Positions 35,056 through 44,359 of a stretch of DNA of 64,000 nt are shown here, piece after piece. Position 1 is the stretch's first letter, and every line of letters begins with the position of its first letter. The position numbers and the translations under genes are program-made. The notes under the pieces are model-generated. The model was not told the DNA's origin. It did no database searches and saw nothing but the letters and a program-made list of their open reading frames with translations. The stretch lies in assembly GCF_000633395.1 (NCBI RefSeq), contig NZ_AYMU01000018.1, positions 60,039 through 124,038 of the forward strand, given 5' to 3'. The stretch comes from Pseudomonas sp. PH1b. GTDB lineage: Bacteria > Pseudomonadota > Gammaproteobacteria > Pseudomonadales > Pseudomonadaceae.

Positions 35056-36357
35056 ATGCGCGTTCTGGTCTTGGGCAGTGGCGTTATCGGAACCACCAGT
35101 GCCTACTACCTGGCTCAGGCCGGGTTTGACGTGACAGTGGTGGACCGCCAGCCGGCTGCAGCCATGGAAACCAGCTTCGCCAACGCCGGCCAGGTGTCCC
35201 CTGGCTATGCCTCGCCCTGGGCTGCCCCGGGCGTGCCGCTCAAGGCCATCAAGTGGCTGCTGCAACGCCACGCGCCACTGGCGATCAAGGCCACCGCCGA
35301 CATCGATCAATACCTGTGGATGGCGCAGATGCTGCGCAACTGCACCGCCAGCCGCTATGCAGTGAACAAAGAGCGCATGGTGCGCCTGTCCGAATACAGC
35401 CGTGACTGCCTCGACGAACTGCGCGCCGAAACCGGCATCGCCTACGAGGGCCGCAGCCTGGGCACCACCCAGTTGTTCCGGACCCAGGCGCAGTTGGATG
35501 GCGCGGCGAAAGACATCGCCGTGCTCAAGGAGTCCGGGGTACCGTTCGAGCTGCTGGACCGCGAAGGCATTGCCCGGGTCGAGCCGGCCCTGGCCAATGT
35601 CACCGACATTCTGGCCGGTGCCTTGCGCCTGCCCAACGACCAGACCGGTGATTGCCAGATCTTCACCAGCCGCCTGGCGGAAATGGCCACCAAGCTGGGT
35701 GTGGAATTCCGCTTCGGTCAGGATATCCAGCGCCTCGATTTCGCCGGCGACCGGATCAATGGCGTGTGGATTGACGGCAAGCTGGAAACCGCCGACCGCT
35801 ACGTGCTGGCCCTGGGCAGCTACTCGCCGCAATTGCTCAAGCCGCTGGGGATCAAGGCGCCGGTGTACCCGCTCAAGGGCTACTCCCTGACTGTGCCGAT
35901 CACCAACCCGGCGATGGCTCCGACCTCGACCATCCTGGATGAGACCTACAAGGTTGCGATCACCCGTTTCGACAACCGCATCCGGGTCGGCGGCATGGCT
36001 GAAATAGCCGGTTTTGACCTCTCGCTGAACCCGCGCCGGCGTGAAACGCTGGAGATGATCGTCAACGATCTCTATCCTCAGGGCGGCGACCTGTCCCAGG
36101 CCAGTTTCTGGACCGGGCTGCGTCCCACCACCCCGGACGGCACGCCGATTGTCGGTGCCACGCCGTTCCGCAACCTGTACTTGAACACCGGCCATGGCAC
36201 CCTCGGCTGGACCATGGCCTGCGGCTCCGGTCGCTTGCTGGCTGACCTGATGGCGAAGAAAAAGCCGCAGATCAGCGCCGAAGGCCTCGATATTTCCCGT
36301 TACGGTAACCACCAGGAGTCAGCTAAACATGTCAATCCAGCGCCAGCTCACCAATGA
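35056..36357 (+). CDS. dadA: D-amino acid dehydrogenase small subunit DadA
   Basis: DadA is a membrane-associated flavoenzyme that oxidises D-alanine to pyruvate and ammonia. The start is the ATG at 35056, giving 433 residues, with GAGGG 8 nt upstream. Earlier in-frame ATGs at 35041 and 35050 overlap the ribosome site. The FAD-binding 'VLGSGVIGTTSAYYLAQAG' is at about residues 5-23, and the C-terminal 'GHGTLGWTMACGSGRLLADL' is intact. Its 3' end overlaps the ridA-like gene by 29 bp. Confidence 0.96.
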   Translation: MRVLVLGSGVIGTTSAYYLAQAGFDVTVVDRQPAAAMETSFANAGQVSPGYASPWAAPGVPLKAIKWLLQRHAPLAIKATADIDQYLWMAQMLRNCTASRYAVNKERMVRLSEYSRDCLDELRAETGIAYEGRSLGTTQLFRTQAQLDGAAKDIAVLKESGVPFELLDREGIARVEPALANVTDILAGALRLPNDQTGDCQIFTSRLAEMATKLGVEFRFGQDIQRLDFAGDRINGVWIDGKLETADRYVLALGSYSPQLLKPLGIKAPVYPLKGYSLTVPITNPAMAPTSTILDETYKVAITRFDNRIRVGGMAEIAGFDLSLNPRRRETLEMIVNDLYPQGGDLSQASFWTGLRPTTPDGTPIVGATPFRNLYLNTGHGTLGWTMACGSGRLLADLMAKKKPQISAEGLDISRYGNHQESAKHVNPAPAHQ

Positions 36358-36682
36358 GCGCATGAGCCAGATCGTTGTTCACGGCGGCACGGTCTACCTG
36401 GCCGGGCAGGTCGGTGACGACATGCAGGCCGGGATTGAGCAGCAGACCCGGGAAACCCTGGCCAGCATCGAGCGCCTGCTGGACCTGGCCGGGACCGACA
36501 AGAGCAAGCTGCTGTCGGTGACCATCTACCTGAAGGACATCGATGCCGATTTCGCAGGCATGAACAGTGTCTGGGACCAGTGGTTGCCCAAAGGCGTGGC
36601 GCCAGCCCGGGCCACGGTGCAGGCCAAGCTCTGCGAGCCGGAAATCCTCGTCGAGCTGTCGGTCGTGGCTGCCCTGCCTTAA
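36329..36682 (+). CDS. RidA-family protein in the dad operon
   Basis: This 117-residue RidA paralogue is distinct from the ridA gene at 10187. It has 'MSQIVVHGGTVYLAGQVGDDM' and the Arg-bearing 'GVAPARATVQAKLCEPEILVELSVVA'. It overlaps the end of dadA by 29 bp, so translation is probably coupled. An imine-hydrolysing role on the 2-iminopropanoate product of DadA is the natural inference and is consistent with RidA chemistry. Direct evidence for this paralogue is lacking here. Confidence 0.88.
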   Translation: MSIQRQLTNERMSQIVVHGGTVYLAGQVGDDMQAGIEQQTRETLASIERLLDLAGTDKSKLLSVTIYLKDIDADFAGMNSVWDQWLPKGVAPARATVQAKLCEPEILVELSVVAALP

Positions 36683-36772
36683 GCCACAAGATCCCTCTCC
36701 CGGTGCCGGTGGTGGTCCGCCATCATCCAGCACCGGTTTTTATTCCCCATGACCGCCTAGAAGTCTGCCGCC

Positions 36773-37846
36773 ATGCGTCCTGCCCGTGCCCTGATCGATC
36801 TCCAAGCCCTGCGTCACAACTACCAACTGGCCCGTGAAGTCGCGGGCGTTCGCGCGCTCGCCGTGATCAAGGCCGATGCCTACGGTCATGGCGCGGTACG
36901 TTGCGCCCAGGCCCTGGAGGACAGCGCCGACGGTTTTGCCGTGGCCTGTATCGAAGAAGCCCTGGAGCTGCGTGCTGCCGGTATCCGGGCGCCGATTCTG
37001 TTGCTGGAGGGGTTCTTCGAGGCCTCGGAACTGGCGCTGATCGTCGAGCATGATTTCTGGTGCGTGGTGCATTCGCTGTGGCAGCTCGAGGCCATTGAAC
37101 AGACAGCCGTTGCCAAGCCGCTGACCGTCTGGCTTAAGCTGGACTCGGGCATGCACCGGGTTGGCCTGCATCCCAAGGATTACCGCGCGGCCTATGAGCG
37201 CCTGCAGGCCAGTGGCAAGGTCGAGAAGATCGTGCTGATGAGTCACTTCGCCCGCGCCGACGAGCTGGATTGCCCGCGCAGCAGCGAACAGGTCGCGGTA
37301 TTCGAAGCCGCTCGGCAGGGCCTGGGCGCCGAAGTCAGCCTGCGCAATTCGCCGGCGGTCATGGGCTGGCCGAGCGTTCCCAGCGATTGGGTACGCCCGG
37401 GCATCATGCTCTATGGCTCGACGCCGTTCGAAGAAAACAACTCCGTGGCGGCGCGCCTGCAGCCGGTCATGACCCTGGAGTCCAAGGTGATCTGTGTGCG
37501 TGAACTGCCTGCCGGCGAGCCTGTTGGCTACGGCGCCAAGTTCATCACCGACCGGCCGATGCGCATTGGCGTGGTTGCCATGGGCTATGCCGACGGCTAT
37601 CCGCGCCATGCACCGACCGGCACGCCGGTACTGGTGGCCGGCCAGCGCAGCCGCCTGCTGGGCCGGGTGTCAATGGACATGCTGTGCGTCGACCTGACGG
37701 ACGTGCCTCAGGCCGGGCTGGGGTCGACCGTGGAGTTGTGGGGCAGGAACATCCTCGCCAGTGACGTGGCGCTGGCCGCCGGGACTATTCCGTACCAGCT
37801 GTTCTGCAACCTGCGCCGGGTGCCCCTGCAGTACAGCGAAGGCTGA
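36773..37846 (+). CDS. dadX: Catabolic alanine racemase DadX
   Basis: DadX converts L-alanine to D-alanine for DadA. The 357-residue length is usual. The PLP Lys33 lies in 'AVIKADAYGHGAV'. 'RPGIMLYG' contributes to phosphate binding, 'GYGAKF' carries the likely catalytic Tyr and 'GRVSMDMLCVDLTD' is intact. It follows the ridA-like gene by 90 bp and completes the lrp|dadA-ridA2-dadX cluster. Confidence 0.95.
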   Translation: MRPARALIDLQALRHNYQLAREVAGVRALAVIKADAYGHGAVRCAQALEDSADGFAVACIEEALELRAAGIRAPILLLEGFFEASELALIVEHDFWCVVHSLWQLEAIEQTAVAKPLTVWLKLDSGMHRVGLHPKDYRAAYERLQASGKVEKIVLMSHFARADELDCPRSSEQVAVFEAARQGLGAEVSLRNSPAVMGWPSVPSDWVRPGIMLYGSTPFEENNSVAARLQPVMTLESKVICVRELPAGEPVGYGAKFITDRPMRIGVVAMGYADGYPRHAPTGTPVLVAGQRSRLLGRVSMDMLCVDLTDVPQAGLGSTVELWGRNILASDVALAAGTIPYQLFCNLRRVPLQYSEG

Positions 37847-37977
37847 GATTACGCGGGTCGCACCGAAAGTCGCCTCCCCTGGGGGAATCGGGACCAAGTG
37901 TTGTAAATACTGAACGCTGTCGCCATGATAACGCTCAATTACAATAACGCCTGATTCCCGCCTAGGAGGCTGCCGTA

Positions 37978-38526
37978 TTGGACGTCGGTGAACGACTGCA
38001 ATCCATCCGTAAACTGAAAGGTCTTTCCCAGCGTGAACTCGCCAAGCGTGCGGGCGTCACCAATAGCACCATTTCAATGATCGAAAAGAACAGTGTCAGC
38101 CCCTCGATCAGCTCGTTGCGCAAGGTGCTGGGCGGCATTCCGATGTCCATGGTCGAGTTCTTTTCCGAGGAAATCCTCCAGGAAACACCTTCTCAGATCG
38201 TCTACAAAGCCCACGAACTGATCGACATCTCCGATGGTGCAGTGACCATGAAGCTGGTGGGCCGGGCCCATCCGAGTCGCGCCATTGCCTTCCTCAACGA
38301 GATCTACCCGCCAGGTGCCGACACCGGTGAAGAGATGCTCACCCATGACGGCGAGGAAACCGGAATCTTGCTTGAAGGTCGTCTGGAACTGGTAGTAGGG
38401 CTTGAAACATTTGTCCTCGAAGCCGGTGACAGCTACTACTTTGAGAGTACCAAGCCGCACCGTTTCCGTAATCCGTTCGATGTTCCGGCGCGACTAATCA
38501 GCGCAGCCACTCCGGCGAACTTCTAG
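37978..38526 (+). CDS. pauR: XRE-cupin regulator PauR
   Basis: This 182-residue protein begins with a TTG at 37978. A strong TAGGAGG (37963-37969) is 8 nt upstream, and no ATG fits. The XRE helix-turn-helix (about residues 6-60) contains 'GLSQRELAKRAGVTNSTISMIEKN'. A C-terminal cupin_2 domain spans about 105-175. In Pseudomonas this gene beside dadX is PauR, a repressor of polyamine catabolism that responds to putrescine and cadaverine. Control of the kauB and pauB-like genes in this window is inferred from that. Confidence 0.9.
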   Translation: MDVGERLQSIRKLKGLSQRELAKRAGVTNSTISMIEKNSVSPSISSLRKVLGGIPMSMVEFFSEEILQETPSQIVYKAHELIDISDGAVTMKLVGRAHPSRAIAFLNEIYPPGADTGEEMLTHDGEETGILLEGRLELVVGLETFVLEAGDSYYFESTKPHRFRNPFDVPARLISAATPANF

Positions 38527-38696
38527 AACCAGAGGCGTCCTGCAAGGCTTGCAGAGAGCTGCCCAGCGACATTTCGCCGCGAATAAGACCCCTTCGACTT
38601 TGGGGTTGTTTCAGTGTGGCGGGCTAACCGTTATACTTTCGCCCGCCTGCGAAACCGTGGCCGCAGGCGTGACTAGCCACCATTGAGGGTGTACGC

Positions 38697-39125
38697 GTGA
38701 ACCTAATTATGAAAATGCTGGCCGCACCAGCAACCGTATTGGCCCTTTGGGCAGTCAGCGCTCAAGCTGCGACTAATGATGACATTGCCAAGCGCCTCGA
38801 GCCTGTGGGTCAGGTGTGCGTCCAGGGGCAAGAGTGCAAGGGAATGGAAGTTGCTGCCACTGCAGGCGGTGGCGGCGGGGCGAAATCCCCGGATGACGTG
38901 ATTGCCAAGCACTGCAATGCTTGCCACAGCACTGGCCTGTTGGGCGCACCGAAGATTGGTGATGCAGCGGCCTGGAAAGAGCGCGCCGACCACCAGGGCG
39001 GCCTCGATGGTCTTCTGGCCAAGGCCATCACCGGTCTCAACGCGATGCCGCCTAAAGGCACTTGCGCTGATTGCTCCGACGATGAGCTCAAGGGTGCCAT
39101 CCAGAAGATGTCCGGCTTGAAATAA
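38697..39125 (+). CDS. Cytochrome c5
   Basis: This 142-residue periplasmic haem protein begins at a GTG at 38697, with GAGGG 7 nt upstream; internal ATGs at 38709 and 38715 are weaker. The signal peptide ends AQA (about residue 24). The haem site 'CNACH' has Cys73, Cys76 and His77, and the axial Met117 lies in 'NAMPPKG'. The extra Cys pair 123/126 is diagnostic of cytochrome c5. An electron carrier in respiration is the expected role. Confidence 0.93.
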   Translation: MNLIMKMLAAPATVLALWAVSAQAATNDDIAKRLEPVGQVCVQGQECKGMEVAATAGGGGGAKSPDDVIAKHCNACHSTGLLGAPKIGDAAAWKERADHQGGLDGLLAKAITGLNAMPPKGTCADCSDDELKGAIQKMSGLK

Positions 39126-39141
39126 GTCGTCATCTTCAGCG

Positions 39142-39168
39142 AAAAAGCCGCTTACGAGCGGCTTTTTT
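39142..39168 (+). terminator. Terminator after cytochrome c5
   Basis: A-run, GCCGCT, ACG, AGCGGC and six T form a typical intrinsic terminator 17 bp past the stop. Confidence 0.88.
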
Positions 39169-39261
39169 GTGGGCGTAATTCAGCCTCCATACTGTTCAAC
39201 GCAGCAAACTCCCGGCAAGCTCGGTCCAACCTCAATTCATGGATGGTCCCTGGAGGGTCAG

Positions 39262-41193
39262 ATGCTGCAATCCTGTTCTATCGAGCATGCGGTTGACCAA
39301 GTGCTCGCGCGTTTGCCGTCACACATTCACATGGGCATGCCCCTGGGGTTGGGCAAGCCCAACCGCTTTGCCAACGCCCTGTATCGCCGTGTGGCTCAAT
39401 TGCCCGAGCGCCAGCTGACGATCTACACCGCTCTGAGCCTGGGCCGGCCTTCGCTGGGCGATGGCTTGCAGCGGCGCTTTCTCGAACCCTTTGTCGAGCG
39501 GGTGTTCGGTGACTACCCCGAGCTGGATTACCTCGCCGATCTGCACCGCGACAGCCTGCCGGCGAACATCCGCGTCGAGCAGTTCTTCATGCAGCCCGGC
39601 AGCCTTTTGCACAGCGCGTCGGCGCAGCAGGACTACGTCAGCAGCAACTACAGCCATGCGGCCCGGGACATCAATGCCGCCGGCCTGAACCTGGTGGCGC
39701 AGATGGTTGCGCGCGATCCCCAGCATCCCCAGCGCCTGAGCCTGAGCTGCAACCCGGACATCACTCTGGACATGCTGCCGATGATCGCCAAGCGTCGCGC
39801 CCAGGGAGAAACCATCCTGGTCCTCGGCCAGGTCCACAGTGACCTGCCGTACATGCCGGGGAGCTCCGAGATCGCCGCTACAGACTTTGACCTGCTGATC
39901 GATGAGGAAGAACACAGCACGTTGTTTTCCACGCCCAACATGCCGGTTGGGGTGCAAGACCATTGCATTGGCTTGCATGCCAGCACCCTGGTGCGTGATG
40001 GCGGCACCTTGCAGATCGGCATCGGTTCGATGGGCGATGCATTGACGGCCGCACTGTTGGCGCGCCAGGCCGATAACGAGGGCTATCGCGCCTTGCTGGC
40101 GGACTTGCAGGTGAATCACTGGCAACCACTGATCGATCGCGAAGGGGGTGTCGAGCCCTTTGCCCAGGGGCTCTATGGTTGCAGCGAGATGTTCGTCAAC
40201 GGCCTGCTGGCCCTGGCCGATGCCGGAATCGTGCGGCGCAAGGTCTACCCGACCCTGGACCTGCAGCAGCAGGCCAATGCCGGAACCCTGGACGCGGCTT
40301 CGGCCGCTGGCGGAGTCTCGATCCACGGCGGTTTCTTCCTCGGGCCGCGCAGCTTCTACCAGCGCCTGCGAGAGCTGCCCCGGAGCCGGCTGGCAGAATT
40401 CGACATGACCGCCATCAGCTACATCAACGAGCTGTATGGCGACGAAGCGCTCAAGCGCCTGCAACGCCGTGATGCGCGATTTATCAACAGTGCGTTCACC
40501 ATGACCCTGATGGGCGCTGCGGTGTCCGACCAGTTGCAGGGCGGGCGGGTGTTGAGCGGGGTGGGCGGGCAGTACAACTTCGTCGCCCAGGGCCATGCCC
40601 TGGCGGATGCACGTTCGGTGCTGATCCTGCGCAGCTGGCGTGAGTCCGGCGGTGAGGTCAGTTCCAATATCGTCTGGGAATATGGCCACTGCACCATCCC
40701 GCGCCACCTGCGGGACATCGTCATCACCGAGTACGGTATTGCCGACCTGCGAGGTAAGTCGGATGCGAAAGTGATCGAGGCGCTGCTCAATATCAGCGAT
40801 TCACGCTTCCAGCCGGGCCTGATGGAGCAGGCGCAGAAAGCCGGCAAGCTGGCGAAGGATTTTCGTCTGGATCCGCGTTTTGCCGACAACAACCCGCAAC
40901 GTCTGGAGAACATTCAGGCGCGTCATCGCCATCTGTTCCCGGAGTACCCGCTGGGCAGTGATTTCAGTGCCCAGGAGCGCGACCTGCTGCGGGCCCTGAA
41001 CTGGCTCAAGAGTAAGTTCAAGCTCAGCGAAATCCTCGAATTGGGCAAGGCGGCACTCGACGCGCCGGACCCGCAGGCATTTCCGGCGCACCTTGAGCGC
41101 ATGCAACTGGAGAAGCCTGAAGGCCTGCGTGAAGACCTGTACCAGCGGTTCTTGCTGGCTGGTCTGCAGGCCACGGCACCCACCGTGTCGTAG
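39262..41193 (+). CDS. Acetyl-CoA hydrolase/transferase family protein
   Basis: This 643-residue protein starts at the ATG at 39262 with GGAGGG upstream. Two CoA-transferase-like halves are present. 'MPLGLGKPNRFANALYRRV' is near the start, 'GIGSMGDALTAALLARQ' in the middle, and 'GVGGQYNFV' then 'EYGHCTIPRHLRDIVITEYGIADLRGKSD' near the end. That last block is typical of acetyl-CoA hydrolase/4-hydroxybutyrate CoA-transferase proteins. The catalytic Glu region is not certain to me. The stop codon lies inside a REP-like arm. Confidence 0.87.
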   Translation: MLQSCSIEHAVDQVLARLPSHIHMGMPLGLGKPNRFANALYRRVAQLPERQLTIYTALSLGRPSLGDGLQRRFLEPFVERVFGDYPELDYLADLHRDSLPANIRVEQFFMQPGSLLHSASAQQDYVSSNYSHAARDINAAGLNLVAQMVARDPQHPQRLSLSCNPDITLDMLPMIAKRRAQGETILVLGQVHSDLPYMPGSSEIAATDFDLLIDEEEHSTLFSTPNMPVGVQDHCIGLHASTLVRDGGTLQIGIGSMGDALTAALLARQADNEGYRALLADLQVNHWQPLIDREGGVEPFAQGLYGCSEMFVNGLLALADAGIVRRKVYPTLDLQQQANAGTLDAASAAGGVSIHGGFFLGPRSFYQRLRELPRSRLAEFDMTAISYINELYGDEALKRLQRRDARFINSAFTMTLMGAAVSDQLQGGRVLSGVGGQYNFVAQGHALADARSVLILRSWRESGGEVSSNIVWEYGHCTIPRHLRDIVITEYGIADLRGKSDAKVIEALLNISDSRFQPGLMEQAQKAGKLAKDFRLDPRFADNNPQRLENIQARHRHLFPEYPLGSDFSAQERDLLRALNWLKSKFKLSEILELGKAALDAPDPQAFPAHLERMQLEKPEGLREDLYQRFLLAGLQATAPTVS

Positions 41194-41271
41194 GAGACGG
41201 CTGGCCGGCGAATGGGCCTTCAAGTCTTGCGCTGCTCTCGAGGGCGTCTTCGCTGGCAAGCCAGCTCCTAC
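41190..41271. repeat. Degenerate REP doublet
   Basis: The left arm (41190-41212) and right arm (41248-41271, AGCTGGCTTGCCAGCGAAG on the minus strand) are inverted REP-like copies. Together they match the REPIN at 17646 with several changes. The left arm includes the TAG stop of the preceding gene. Confidence 0.75.
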
Positions 41272-41340
41272 ACAAGCCAGCTCCTACGCAGGGCAACTCC
41301 TACACAGGGCAGCTCCCGCACAAGTCAGTTGCTGCGCAGG
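41261..41340. repeat. Five-unit 16-bp tandem array derived from a REP tail
   Basis: Five adjacent 16-bp units start at 41261, 41277, 41293, 41309 and 41325, each a variant of CCAGCTCCTACACAAG. The first unit is part of the REP right arm. No gene overlaps it. It ends 15 bp before the xpt stop. Confidence 0.85.
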
Positions 41341-41354
41341 CCTGGCGGGTGGGG

Positions 41355-41927
41355 TTACTCGATGAAGGTGACCACGCCGCCGGCCAGGGACTTGACCCGG
41401 GCCAGGGATTCCACGCGGTAGCCCTGGGAGTCCAGTTCGGCGCGCCCGCCCTGGAACGATTTTTCGATCACGATGCCCAGGCCGGCGACGGTAGCGCCGG
41501 CCTGCTTGATGATCGAGATCAGCGCCTGGGACGCCTTACCATTGGCCAGGAAGTCATCGATGATCAGCACCCGGTCGCTGCTGGTCAGGTGCCGTGGGGA
41601 GATGGCCACGGTGCTTTCCACTTGCTTGGTGAAGGAGTACACGGTGGCCGACAACAGGTTCTCGGTCAGGGTCAGGGACTGGTGCTTGCGGGCGAAGATC
41701 ACTGGCACCCCCAGGTTCAGACCGGTCATGATCGCCGGGGCGATGCCCGAGGCTTCAATGGTGACGATCTTGGTGATGCCCGAGTCCTTGAACAGCGTGG
41801 CGAATTCGTCGCCGATCAGCTTCATCAGCTGCGGGTCGATCTGATGGTTCAGAAAGGCGTCGACTTTCAGGACTTGATCGGAAAGCACGATGCCTTCTTC
41901 GCGAATTTTCTTGTGCAGTGCTTCCAT
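41355..41927 (-). CDS. xpt: Xanthine phosphoribosyltransferase
   Basis: Xpt salvages xanthine to XMP with PRPP. The protein is 190 residues from the ATG at 41927 ('MEALHKKIREEGIVLSDQVLKVDAFLNHQ'). The PRPP motif 'RVLIIDDFLANGKASQAL' is at about residues 123-140, and 'ASGIAPA' binds phosphate. The length is standard. It lies between the tandem array and rep, transcribed in the same direction as rep. Confidence 0.95.
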   Translation of the reverse strand: MEALHKKIREEGIVLSDQVLKVDAFLNHQIDPQLMKLIGDEFATLFKDSGITKIVTIEASGIAPAIMTGLNLGVPVIFARKHQSLTLTENLLSATVYSFTKQVESTVAISPRHLTSSDRVLIIDDFLANGKASQALISIIKQAGATVAGLGIVIEKSFQGGRAELDSQGYRVESLARVKSLAGGVVTFIE

Positions 41928-42139
41928 GTTGCTTCCTCTATCTGGCGCCGGTGGCACGGTGCAAACCACTGCGTTGGGTCATTGCGCGCTAGAAACAGAT
42001 TTGGGTGCGGGTTCGGGAATGCCTATCCAGCATCCTGAACGTCGTGCTCTTGCCTGTTCCGGCCTTGTCTGACCTTCGCTTGTTCGGTTTCCACAGCGCC
42101 TGCCTGGTGCGCCAAAGGTCGTTTAAAAAATAGTCGATT

Positions 42140-44149
42140 TTAACGCTTTAACATCGCGCGTATATCCGCCAAAGCGCTATTGCCGCGAACGGCCTTGACT
42201 TCGGTCGGGGTGTCGTCGTTGCCTTCCCAGGCCAGGTCGTCCGGGGGCAGCTCATCGAGGAAGCGGCTCGGCGCGCAGTCGATGATTTCACCGTACTGCT
42301 TGCGCTTGGCCGCAAAGGTAAAGGCCAGGGTCTGACGTGCGCGGGTAATGCCCACGTAGGCCAGACGCCGTTCTTCCTCGATGGTATCGGCTTCGATACT
42401 GGAGCGGTGCGGGAGGATTTCCTCTTCCATGCCCATGATGAACACGTAGGGAAACTCCAGCCCCTTGGAGGCATGCAAGGTCATCATCTGCACGCCTTCG
42501 GCGCCGTCTTCCTCTTCCTGCTGACGTTCCAGCATGTCGCGCAGGACCAGCTTGCCGATGGCGTCCTCGACGGTCATCTCGCCGTCTTCGTCTTTTTCCA
42601 GGGTGTTCTTCAAGGCCTCGATCAGGAACCAGACGTTGCCCATCCGGTAGTCCGCGGCCTTGTCGCTGGAACTGTTGGTGCGCAGCCAGTTCTCGTAGTC
42701 GATATCCATGACCATGCTGCGTAGGGCGGAGATCGGGTCTTCGCCGGCGCACTGCTCGCGGACCCGATCCATGAAGCGCTTGAAGCGCGCCAGGCGGTCG
42801 GTGAAGCGGCTGTCCAGATGTTCGCCCAGCCCGATCTCATCGGTAGCGGCGTACATCGAGATCTTGCGTTCGGTGGCGTAGTTGCCGAGTTTTTCCAGGG
42901 TCGTGGAGCCGATTTCCCGGCGCGGCACGTTGATCACCCGCAGGAAGGCGTTGTCGTCGTCCGGGTTCACAATCAGGCGGAAGTAAGCCATCAGGTCCTT
43001 TACTTCCTGGCGTCCGAAGAAGCTGTTGCCGCCGGACAGGCGATAGGGCACCTGGTGGTGCTGCAGCTTCAATTCGATCAGCTTGGCCTGGTAGTTGCCC
43101 CGGTAAAGAATGGCGAAGTCGCTGTAGGGGCGGTCGGTGCGCAGGTGCAGGCTGAGGATCTCCATGGCCACTCGCTCGGCCTCGGCGTCCTCGTTGCGAC
43201 AGCGGATCACGCGGATCTCGTCGCCGTGGCCCATCTCGCTCCACAACTGTTTTTCGAACTCGTGGGGGTTGTTGGAGATGAGCACGTTGGCACAACGCAG
43301 GATGCGGCTGGTGGAGCGGTAGTTCTGCTCCAGCATCACCACTTTCAGGGACGGGTAGTCGTCCTTGAGCAGCATCAGGTTTTCCGGGCGCGCGCCGCGC
43401 CAGGCGTAGATCGACTGGTCGTCGTCGCCCACCACGGTGAACTGGTTGCGCTTGCCGATCAGCATTTTCACCAGCAGGTACTGGCTGGCGTTGGTGTCCT
43501 GGTATTCGTCCACCAGCAGGTAGCGGACCTTGTTCTGCCATTTCTCGAGAATGTCGGCGTGTTCTTCGAACAGCTTCACCGGCAGCAGGATCAGGTCGTC
43601 GAAGTCCACCGCGTTGAACGCCTTGAGCGTGCGCTGGTAGTGGGTGTAGACGATGGCGGCAGTCTGTTCCTTGGGGTTGCGCGCATTTTCCAGGGCTTCG
43701 GCGGGCAGGATCAGGTCGTTCTTCCACGAGCCGATCATGTTCTTGATCTCGTCGACGCCGTCGTCGCCCGAGTATTCCTTCTGCATGATGTCGGTCATCA
43801 GCGACTTGACGTCGGTCTCGTCGAAGATCGAGAAGCCCGGCTTGTAGCCCAGCCGTACATGCTCCTTGCGGATGATGTTCAGCCCCAGGTTGTGGAAGGT
43901 CGACACGGTCAGGCCGCGCCCCTCGCCGCCGCGCAGCAGGGTGCCGACCCGCTCCTTCATCTCGCGCGCGGCCTTGTTGGTAAAGGTCATGGCGACAATG
44001 TACTGGGCGCGGATGCCGCAATTCTGGATCAGGTGCGCGATCTTGCGGGTGATCACGCTGGTCTTGCCGGAGCCTGCACCGGCGAGCACCAAAAGAGGGC
44101 CGCCGACATAGTTCACGGCTTCTTGCTGCCGGGGATTGAGTCGGGACAT
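42140..44149 (-). CDS. rep: ATP-dependent DNA helicase Rep
   Basis: Rep is a 3'-5' superfamily 1 helicase that helps forks pass protein blocks. The 669-residue length is typical. It shows 'LNPRQQEAVNYVGGPLLVLAGAGSGKT' (Q motif and Walker A, up to about residue 30), 'VDEYQDTN' (Walker B) and 'GDDDQSIYAWRGA'. It also has 'LEQNYRST', 'MTLHASKGLEFPYVFI' and 'YVGITRARQ'. All motifs are intact. It is divergent from the GGDEF-EAL gene, with a Fur-like site between them. Confidence 0.96.
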   Translation of the reverse strand: MSRLNPRQQEAVNYVGGPLLVLAGAGSGKTSVITRKIAHLIQNCGIRAQYIVAMTFTNKAAREMKERVGTLLRGGEGRGLTVSTFHNLGLNIIRKEHVRLGYKPGFSIFDETDVKSLMTDIMQKEYSGDDGVDEIKNMIGSWKNDLILPAEALENARNPKEQTAAIVYTHYQRTLKAFNAVDFDDLILLPVKLFEEHADILEKWQNKVRYLLVDEYQDTNASQYLLVKMLIGKRNQFTVVGDDDQSIYAWRGARPENLMLLKDDYPSLKVVMLEQNYRSTSRILRCANVLISNNPHEFEKQLWSEMGHGDEIRVIRCRNEDAEAERVAMEILSLHLRTDRPYSDFAILYRGNYQAKLIELKLQHHQVPYRLSGGNSFFGRQEVKDLMAYFRLIVNPDDDNAFLRVINVPRREIGSTTLEKLGNYATERKISMYAATDEIGLGEHLDSRFTDRLARFKRFMDRVREQCAGEDPISALRSMVMDIDYENWLRTNSSSDKAADYRMGNVWFLIEALKNTLEKDEDGEMTVEDAIGKLVLRDMLERQQEEEDGAEGVQMMTLHASKGLEFPYVFIMGMEEEILPHRSSIEADTIEEERRLAYVGITRARQTLAFTFAAKRKQYGEIIDCAPSRFLDELPPDDLAWEGNDDTPTEVKAVRGNSALADIRAMLKR

Positions 44150-44334
44150 GACGTTAAAAAGGGGTCGGTGACGAAAAGGGCGGGCATTTTAACAGGATGG
44201 ACAGATTCTGCCGCCTCTCTCCGACTTGTGACGCACAACGCTATCTAAATTTGCCGGTTTTGATACTTTCCCTCAGGATGCGCGCTGAATATGCGGCTAA
44301 TGTTCGAGTTAGAGCGGTACAAGAAATTGCGTAT

Positions 44335-44359
44335 GATAATCAATATCAATTGTTATTGC
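44335..44359. promoter_or_regulatory. Fur-box-like AT-rich element between rep and the EAL gene
   Basis: The segment GATAATCAATATCAATTGT and its flank match the classical Fur consensus at 12 of 19 positions by my count. It lies about 60 bp before the GGDEF-EAL start. Neither neighbour is a classic iron gene. Confidence 0.4.

Noticed and set aside
41261..41340. Evenly spaced repeats that could suggest a small CRISPR array
   Set aside because: The 16-bp units are directly adjacent with no spacers and share the REP arm sequence; no cas genes are nearby.
42818..44248. A 476-codon plus-strand frame opposite rep
   Set aside because: Antisense to a fully conserved helicase and without any recognisable motif.
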